Source of the DNA: Micropterix aruncella
Lineage: Eukaryota > Arthropoda > Insecta > Lepidoptera > Micropterigidae
Reading direction: 5' to 3'
NCBI GenBank assembly: GCA_944548615.1
Contig: OX155952.1
Coordinates: 1,887,001 to 1,951,000, forward strand
DNA length: 64,000 bases
Position numbers and translations under genes: made by a program. Below the pieces are notes generated by a model. That model worked only from the letters and a program-made list of their open reading frames with translations, was not told the origin of the DNA and ran no database searches. Numbering within the stretch: position 1 is the stretch's first letter; the number at the start of each line of letters is the position of its first letter. Shown here one piece after another: positions 56,945 through 64,000 of the stretch.

Positions 56945-59937
56945 ACTTTAAGACAATAGAGCGAAACTCTGGCTATGTAATTAATGAAAATGAAAACTTA
57001 AGTAGCAATAATGGTAATTTAATACAATTGTCTTCAGAGAAAATTAATAATATAAATAATCTGATATCCCCATCAGTGGTTATTACTCAAGAAAATATGC
57101 CAAAAAATTGTATAAATCTGGTGCATCAGAATATTCAGGGGATAATAGGCAAAGAGCTAGAATTAGAATTGTTCTTGAACTGTAATCATATCGACATTCT
57201 ATGTATATCAGAATCATGGCTCAAAAGCCATCAGATCATTTTCAGTTCCAATAACCATCAGATTGCCAGCTCATTTAACAGAGTTCGGTTGATACGTGGT
57301 GGCTCTTTAATAATTACAAAGAAATGCTTGAAATTTAAAGAAAGACGTGATATTGTGAGCCTCTCTGTCGAACGAGTTTTAGAGATTGCATGTATAGAAT
57401 TGGAGGAAACCATTGTTATGAGTGTATACAAACCACCATGTGCGCCTTATGAAGCTTTTTATAAAATTATGGAAGATGCCTTATTCAAAATAACCAATAG
57501 TCCTAAAACAATTGTTATTTGTGGAGACTTTAACATCAATATATTAGAAAAAAAATCCTTGACATGTAACTTTTTAAATTTATTTAGATCATTTAACTTA
57601 TATAATGTTTTTCTTGAACCTACGAGGATAACTGCCTCAAGTGCTACTTGTATAGATAATATATTCACAAACATAAAACCCAATTATAAATCACTAATTA
57701 ATATTTTGCACTCTGATCACTGCGGTCAGTTAGTATCATTTCCTAAGAAAAGCACTAGGGTTCTAAGAAAAAATATTAGTTTTATTCCAATTACTGAGTG
57801 CCGTCTAGGGGAATTTAAATCTAGCTTAATTAGCAAATTACAAAGGTTGCCAATTCATGACAATCCTGACCAACTTTATGACTCATTCTTTGAATTAATT
57901 AGAGTTGAATTTAATAGAATCTTCATACCTAAAACGAAATCGATCAGTGATCGCTTATGCTTTAGTGATTGGGCAACTGTTGGTATTTACAAAAGTCGTA
58001 ATAAATTGTATGAACTGTATAATGAAAAAACTTATAATCATAGTGCGACTTTTAAGAAGTATGTAAATAACTATTCCAAAATATTCAAACGAGCCTGTTC
58101 CACTGCGAAGTCAATTTATTTGAAGAATAAGATCAAAAACTCTACAAACAAAATTAAAGCTACATGGAATATTATTAATAATGAAACAAATAGGGTTATA
58201 GCTCGCACAAGGGACTTTCATTTAAAGATAAATAATTTAGACATTAAAGCGGATATGGAAGTTGCGACTGAGTTTGAGCGATTTTTTACGAATATACCGT
58301 TAATAACGACTAACGCCCTCAAGTCGTCTTCCATTTCAGCTGAGATGCTACTTAAAGAAAGCGTTTCCGCATGTGTTACCGACTTCGCTTTCACTATTGT
58401 TAACTGCAATGATATAATAAATGCCTTTAAAACAATTGAGATAAAGAAAACTATGGACCTTTGGGGATATTCTGTAAAAACAATTTCATACATCATAGAA
58501 ATAATCGCACCTTATCTAGCCTATATATTCAATTGTTGTGTTACTTCTGGAGTGTTTCCTGATCTGATGAAACATAGTAAAGTTATACCATTATTTAAAT
58601 CTGGCGTTACTTCTGATCCCTCGAATTTTCGACCAGTTTCCGTACTTCCCACTTTGAGTAAAATTTTCGAAAAATTAATTCTTAGACAATTGCACACTCA
58701 TTTTAACAAATATAATTTACTTCATAAGAAACAGTTTGGATTTACAAAGGGTTGCTCAACCATAGATGCGGGAACCGAACTATTGACAGGTATATTGAAT
58801 GCCTGGGAAGAGTCACAAGACGCATTAGGCATCTTCTGTGACTTGTCTAAGGCATTTGATTGTGTACACCATGATACACTAGTTAGGAAATTACATCACT
58901 ATGGCATTAGGAACAAGGCTCTTGATCTTCTTACTTCTTACTTGGGAAATAGAATTCAGAAGGTTGATGTAAACGGTAAAAGATCACCAGGATCAATGGT
59001 CACCATGGGTGTCCCACAAGGCTCCATTCTTGGCCCATTTCTCTTCTTAATATACATAAATGATTTACCCTTTCACATAAGGAATAATCACGAAATTGTA
59101 TTGTTTGCTGATGATACTTCTTTGACGTTTAAAATTAGTCGAAAATTGTACAATTATGACGAAGTTAACAATGCACTCTCAAAAGTTGTCCATTGGTTTA
59201 ATGTAAATAACCTACTATTAAATGAAAGAAAAACCAAAGTGATTAAATTTTCTACACCTAATGTTAAGCAGGTACAAACCAATGTAGAAATAAATGGAAC
59301 TAGACTGGAGCCTGTTGCTTCAACTGTGTTTCTAGGGATAACAATTGACTCCAAATTACAATGGGGCCCACAAATTGAGAAAATGTCAGGAAAACTTAGC
59401 TCTGCGGCATACGCAGTTAAAACAATAAGGCGGCTGACTGATGTAGATACAGCAAGAATTGTATACTTTAGTTACTTTCACAGCATTATGTCCTATGGGA
59501 TTCTTCTCTGGGGAAGCTGTGCGGACATCAATAACATCTTTATACTACAGAAACGTGCTGTAAGAGCTATATATAAACTTGGTCCTCGAGTTTCACTTAG
59601 AGAAAAATTCAAAGAGATAAATATTCTTACTGTTGCATCACAATATATATACGAAAATCTGTTGTATGTCCACAAGAATATTGACAAGTTTAAAATAAAA
59701 AGCGACACTCATAATTTTAATACTAGACATAAGCATAACCTTGTTGTACGTGCTACTCGTCTCCACAAAATAAGCAATTCTTTTTTGGGACAATGTATAC
59801 GCTTCTATAACAAACTTCCTCATACTATTAGAGAACTATCTGTAAATAAGTTTAAAGCTACCATCAAAGCAAAATTGTATAAAAAAGCATACTATACAAT
59901 ATCTGATTATGTAAATGACAAAACGGCTTGGGAGTAA
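56911..59937 (+). CDS. LINE ORF2, endonuclease and reverse transcriptase
   Basis: The frame opens at 56911 inside ORF1. Counted from 57028 it has 969 residues with no stop. Endonuclease (AP-type) signatures are QNIQG at 35, CISES with catalytic Glu 62, YKPP at 134, GDFN at 166, CIDNIFTN and SDH at 229. The polymerase shows KVIPLFKSG at 518, NFRPVSVLP at 533, QFGFTKG at 569, motif A DLSKAFD at 605, motif B GVPQGSILGP at 661, motif C FADD at 693 and motif E FLGITIDSKLQW at 768. The C-terminal domain has QKRAVRAIY and FYNKLP. The enzyme nicks target DNA and copies LINE RNA there. All catalytic residues are present, so the protein may be functional. Translation is probably by reinitiation or frameshift after ORF1; the true start codon is unknown. 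Confidence 0.93.
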   Translation, partial: QFRICCIFFKLDFKTIERNSGYVINENENLSSNNGNLIQLSSEKINNINNLISPSVVITQENMPKNCINLVHQNIQGIIGKELELELFLNCNHIDILCISESWLKSHQIIFSSNNHQIASSFNRVRLIRGGSLIITKKCLKFKERRDIVSLSVERVLEIACIELEETIVMSVYKPPCAPYEAFYKIMEDALFKITNSPKTIVICGDFNINILEKKSLTCNFLNLFRSFNLYNVFLEPTRITASSATCIDNIFTNIKPNYKSLINILHSDHCGQLVSFPKKSTRVLRKNISFIPITECRLGEFKSSLISKLQRLPIHDNPDQLYDSFFELIRVEFNRIFIPKTKSISDRLCFSDWATVGIYKSRNKLYELYNEKTYNHSATFKKYVNNYSKIFKRACSTAKSIYLKNKIKNSTNKIKATWNIINNETNRVIARTRDFHLKINNLDIKADMEVATEFERFFTNIPLITTNALKSSSISAEMLLKESVSACVTDFAFTIVNCNDIINAFKTIEIKKTMDLWGYSVKTISYIIEIIAPYLAYIFNCCVTSGVFPDLMKHSKVIPLFKSGVTSDPSNFRPVSVLPTLSKIFEKLILRQLHTHFNKYNLLHKKQFGFTKGCSTIDAGTELLTGILNAWEESQDALGIFCDLSKAFDCVHHDTLVRKLHHYGIRNKALDLLTSYLGNRIQKVDVNGKRSPGSMVTMGVPQGSILGPFLFLIYINDLPFHIRNNHEIVLFADDTSLTFKISRKLYNYDEVNNALSKVVHWFNVNNLLLNERKTKVIKFSTPNVKQVQTNVEINGTRLEPVASTVFLGITIDSKLQWGPQIEKMSGKLSSAAYAVKTIRRLTDVDTARIVYFSYFHSIMSYGILLWGSCADINNIFILQKRAVRAIYKLGPRVSLREKFKEINILTVASQYIYENLLYVHKNIDKFKIKSDTHNFNTRHKHNLVVRATRLHKISNSFLGQCIRFYNKLPHTIRELSVNKFKATIKAKLYKKAYYTISDYVNDKTAWE

Positions 59938-60034
59938 GGCTTGGACGCATCATAAGAACATAAATTAAAAATAATATTTAATTGTGTCTATATGAATAAA
60001 GAACATTTTGATTTTGATTTTGATTTTGATTTAA

Positions 60035-61893
60035 TAAGTTATCGAAAAAAATATTCAGCGCAAAATTGAATTCATATGTTCCTCTTTAGTATGCGCTGGT
60101 CAGATTTTTCAAAACTTTTTTGAATTTCTTAATCTAAACGTCACAATAAGTAAGATTTTCTCGTTTTTTTACGTTGAATAAACCATACTTTTCTCTCGGA
60201 TGCCGGTTAGTTAAAACTCACTCTGTAAAAATAAACTGATTAATAATTTTAAACAAAATGCAGTTGTTTGCTTGGCAGGAAGAGGCGCGACGCGTTTGCA
60301 TCGCATAAAAGAGTCGAGACGGACGGAGAAGGACGGGAGACGAGAAGAGCGATGGGTCGCCGTTGGTGCACCGGACGCGATCGGGAGCGGGTCGTCTGGA
60401 TGCGTGGCGTGCCTTTCTGTTTGTGTGGCCTCTATTCATAGCGGGCGACAATGCCGGCGACAGCGATACAGCGATACAAATGACTCAATCCCGAAATGGA
60501 GATGATGCAATTCCGATCCAAGTCAACGGCCGTCCGCGTCGCATCGCATCGCCCTGCGTCCGGCAGCGTCCGCGGCGCACGGTGGGCGGTTTCTCCGATC
60601 CAGCGAGCAACAAGAAACCGCACACTGACCCGTATTCCGTTTCTAGCAGGTACCTAACTTGGGGTCTAAAAACGTGCTAAAACGACGCTTAATTTTGAAC
60701 TGACGTTTTCGTATTCCCTTTCGTGGGTCCTAACCGGAGCGCACTTATGCAGAGGCTATCAGGCTCTTAAATTGATGTTAACCACCGTCCAGATCCTTTT
60801 TCGAATTCCGTTTTTACAAATGTCATGGCGGATGGGTCTTGTTCGGGGTCCTAACTAATAACGCTCTAAATCGAGCAGTTTGCGTCGAGCAGTCGCCGTG
60901 TAGCTCTTGTTTTTCTCATGATTTCCAAGATTTTTTAACGCGATTTCAAAGATGTTTGCACAGAATTGGCTTCTAAATCGAAGAAGGGACGATGAGCGCC
61001 GATTATCGTAAGTAATCGTTAATTAATATCTTTATTTTGCTCCGAATTCTCCGTATTAATATTATTTGTATATTGTGATAAATAGCCTTGTATATTTTTT
61101 TGCCTTGTAGGTATATTGCATGATTAAAAATCTTTGTATATTTTTAGCCGTGTATATTGTATGATAAAAAGCCTTGTAGGTATATTTTTAAACAAACGAA
61201 AACGAATCAGCGTGCGGTGACAAGACGACGGCGGGCGGGCGAGGGAGTGACCGAGCTGTCAAAATTAAGACCCCGCTTAGGAAGGGCCATAGACAAAACG
61301 GAAAATGTTAAAATTTAAGACCGGTTCTTAATTTTGATGAAACGGAATACCAACAAATTAACGAAGGTGCTTAAGTTCCTAATGTTAACCCTAGTTTAAG
61401 CCTGCGATAAACGGAATACGGGTCACTATGGGCTAAATCAATTACTTATTAGTTTATTCAGCTAGATATCTGAAGTTTTGCATATATACGGAGTGAGTTT
61501 TAACCGCCTTACCTATACGAACGTACGTGATATGTCCGATATATTATCATATGGACAAATTTAAAAATATATTTATAAGTAAATTTATTAAATATGTTTT
61601 AACTATAAACTTATGTAGTAATACGTTAGTACCTATAATACTATTTATATCACATAAAAAATGCATCTCGTGAACGAAGTCATTAAGTTTTTTCCGTGCC
61701 CTGAAAAGTTTGCTTGTTGGTATGTACAAGGTCTCACATATAGAGCGACAATATGTATATTCTTTTGTCTTTTGTATAATCTTCGTTATAATTTGATTTT
61801 ACTTTCAGATGCTTCGTATTTTGATTACGTGTATTTTATTGCAAATTTTGTATTTGGTAGAGATTTTGTATTTTTTAAAAATATTGAACGCTT
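60035..61893. other. no gene seen; CpG-rich island
   Basis: A CpG-rich stretch at about 60270-60640, with overlapping frames on both strands, could be a promoter or a 5' exon (GCAGGTACC donor-like site at 60647), but no domain or partner exon was found. At 61439-61490 a segment (AGCTAGATATCTGAAG) repeats one at 55204-55219, followed by an inverted copy of the 16035/48667 motif. Confidence 0.45.
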
Positions 61894-62496
61894 TGTAACG
61901 GCCCTTAAGTACCGTCACATGCAATCAACAAATGCATTGATTTCTAGTGAAATACACTGACACAAATTCAGATATTTTGCTACCTCGTGCAGCGATGAAT
62001 CAGCACGATGAAACAATATTCGGAATATTTTGGATTGCACCATATATCGGCCTATATAAACCGGCGAAAACGCAACCAAAGTATCATTCCTCGAGTGATC
62101 ACCTCCCCCAAGGTTGCTACGGCACACTCGATACCCCTCTCACGAGGTCGTTCAACGAGTCCGGCTCCTTGGTTTCCTTTTCCGCCCTTTTCTGATCGAG
62201 AAGCATCAGTCTGCATCCCCACAGACTCGAGCAGTGCCCAGTGCGAGATACTAGGAGCACAAGTAAAATCCTTATCCTCACATCCTCGTAAATTCATTCA
62301 TTCCGCGAGTCACTTCATCCGCGTCAATATTACCTATTCGGGAAGCGTTACAACTGGCAATATCGAACTCTCAATCAATTCAATAAATAACTTCTGATTC
62401 ACTCAAAAACGCCTTTTAATACGGAGATAACCCGCAAGTTGACACCACCACCTCACACCGCACAACCTGGAGTCTAGTGAGGGGTGGTTCCTCACA
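61894..62496 (+). mobile_element. solo LTR, 603 bp, TSD GCTT
   Basis: TGTAACGG ... CCTCACA is flanked by GCTT at 61890-61893 and 62497-62500. It shares TATATAAA, GATCACCT and CACCACCTCACACCG with the 549-bp LTR at 29410. The extra 50 bp or so lies in the middle. It is left by recombination between the two LTRs of a Gypsy-like element. Confidence 0.88.
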
Positions 62497-62869
62497 GCTT
62501 TTACTGCAAATTATGCTAAACACATTTTTGTAACATTTCAAATTACAACTAGCATAGTTATTAATAAACGACTATCTATTCTATTCTGTTCATTTTCGAA
62601 GGATATTTTTTCCACTGAAATATTATTTTGTATTTGCAGCACCTCTGTGCGTCGCTCGCCCCGACTAACATCTGACAAAACGATAAATTTCATCTAGCAC
62701 GAGTTTCGTTCATTCATCCGTTCATTGAAAATGCTGTCGAAGACGGGCGCTTGCAAGCCGCCGAGGACATTGCACGACATGACGCGACGTAGGGCGAGTC
62801 AATGACTTACAACTTGCACCACACGTTTAACTTCGATTACTATCGTATCTACTTAGGCAGCTGACGGTT
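62497..62869. other. no gene seen
   Basis: No recognisable feature. Confidence 0.5.
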
Positions 62870-63265
62870 CCGTGCAGCTTGGGCCATATGACCAGCTCGT
62901 TAATTTGGGTCGGCTAAACTCGCGCTTTAACTCCCATTCGTTAGCCTCCTCGAAGAGAATCGAACCTGAAAGAACTCTGTTTCCGGCTGTGTCGTGGACA
63001 TAGCATCTGATCCTCTGATGGATGACCCACGGGCGTTGCTGGGCAGTTTGCGCCTCGCGCGGCGCCAAGCAATAAACTGTGCACACCGGCAAATAAATAA
63101 CCGGGAGGATCTGGAAACGGCCCTATACGTTTCCTAAGACAGTGGCTGTTGAAGTGATATCAGCTACTCTTAAATCGATTCGTTGACCACCCGACCTTAA
63201 GTGAAAAACGGGCAAAGGCGCAACGGTCCGCGATAAATTCGAGCTCAATTACGAAAACTCGTGCA
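62870..63265 (+). repeat. GC-rich 14-bp-TSD repeat, copy 11 (subfamily B)
   Basis: Starts AGCTTGGGCCATATGACC, matching the end of copy 6, and ends near AATTCGAGCTCAATTACG. Here the opposite half to that missing in copies 1 and 3 is lost. Confidence 0.8.
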
Positions 63266-63565
63266 GAAGCAATAGCAGAAGCAGGCCAGGCCCGGCTGTT
63301 TAATCACGAACTTCTCCATCATTCATGGCAGTTCTTGACAGTACATATTTGCGCTAACTGATGTGCCATAGTCTGTAATGGATAACACCGGCACAGAACC
63401 TCATTCAAGTGTTATATACAATATACGAGCCATAAAAAACAACAGAAAGGCAAATTAATAACTGATTTTGAGAAAGAAAAAACATGGATTTGAATTACAT
63501 TCTAATTTGAAATTCTCGTTCAAACCGAAGTTATCTACGTGGCCAGTGTGAACAAAGCAGTTGTT

Positions 63566-63750
63566 ACAGGTCCCGCAACGAGAGCTGGCACGTTCACAGT
63601 ACTCACACTAATGCAATGTCGACGCGCGACGTGACTTTCACTTGATGCGCATCATAAAAAGTCTTTCCGTCTCTCTCGCTCGCGCACTGTATAGTGACAT
63701 TGCATTAGTGTGAGTACTGTGAACGTGCCAGCTCTTATCGCGTGACCTGT
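63566..63750. repeat. foldback MITE, about 55-bp arms
   Basis: ACAGGTCCCGCAACGAGAGC and GGCACGTTCACAGTACTC pair with GAGTACTGTGAACGTGCC and GCTCTTATCGCGTGACCTGT. The middle 85 bp is unpaired. The inner 40 bp of the arms is perfect. Confidence 0.9.
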
Positions 63751-64000
63751 ACAAAGATAATCTTATCTAGCCCCCAAATTGTACAACAGCCCCTACCTAA
63801 ACATCAAAGTATTTATTGTTATTATTGTATTTATTGGTGAACGCAGTGGTTTTTTTTGAGTGGGAATATGACCACCTATCAGATTATTCTGGATAGGGGT
63901 GGCTAATTAGAATGTTTTTATACTCAAAAATAAATGCAACACTTTTATGTTCATTTTCTCAAAACTGATGCACATAAATGAACAACTTTAGCTTTCTTTG
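63751..64000. other. no gene seen
   Basis: No recognisable feature up to the window edge. Confidence 0.5.

Larger units (their letters stand above)
55740..60034 (+). mobile_element. near-complete CR1/Daphne-like LINE
   Basis: Two long overlapping frames, a short 3' UTR with AATAAA at 59996-60001 and a tail of GATTTT units at 60010-60033 make up one non-LTR retrotransposon. The 5' end is not clear: ORF1 has no ATG at its start and probably lost its first part, so the copy is 5'-truncated by a small amount. Of all elements in the window it is the only one that could still supply protein. No target duplication was recognised. Confidence 0.92.

Noticed and set aside
60218..60680. GC-rich frames that might be a first exon
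   Set aside because: Three frames are open on both strands with no conserved peptide; kept only as a CpG-rich island.

Overview
The window looks like insect nuclear DNA, most probably from a moth or butterfly. It is AT-rich, has no operons, and is packed with relics of mobile elements. The lepidopteran call rests mainly on short Helitrons that begin TCTATACTAATATTAT and end in a small hairpin followed by CTAG, on CR1/Jockey-type and RTE-type LINE fragments, and on several TTAA-target, hAT and foldback elements. No tRNA, rRNA or CRISPR feature was found.

Only one gene looks host-like. It is a two-exon gene (1555..1624 joined to 2275..2648) encoding a 147-residue protein with an N-terminal SAM domain. 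It lies between two arrays built on a TTTAGCT-like heptamer: a 221-bp satellite at 1-1080 and a short-unit array at about 4140-4735. Two foldbacks and a 128-bp tandem repeat sit just downstream of it. The whole block from 1 to 4735 may be one compound unit.

From 4.7 to 55.7 kb the DNA is a mosaic of transposable elements. The commonest is an unrecognised GC-rich repeat of about 610-670 bp, with 11 copies or fragments. Two copies are flanked by perfect 14-bp target duplications and a third by a degenerate one. Around it are at least a dozen broken LINE fragments, many of them nested: a LINE at 43.8-46.1 kb carries a foldback MITE and an hAT element with an 8-bp duplication, a LINE at 13.3-14.9 kb has a 22-bp target duplication and a 270-bp (TA)n tract, and a LINE at 25.0-26.4 kb splits a MITE. 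There are also four Helitron-like pieces, two TTAA-flanked families, two tRNA-like SINE copies, a Harbinger-like transposase remnant and two solo LTRs with 4-bp duplications.

At 55.74-60.03 kb lies the most complete element, a non-LTR retrotransposon with two open frames. ORF1 has a coiled coil and an SGNH-esterase-like domain but lacks its N-terminus. ORF2 has a full endonuclease and reverse transcriptase with all catalytic motifs present. The last 4 kb holds a GC-rich stretch without a clear gene, a second solo LTR, another copy of the GC-rich repeat and a foldback element.

Several near-perfect hairpins stand out, above all one with 128-bp arms and only three mismatches at 52721-52996 and a pre-miRNA-sized one at 34251-34334.
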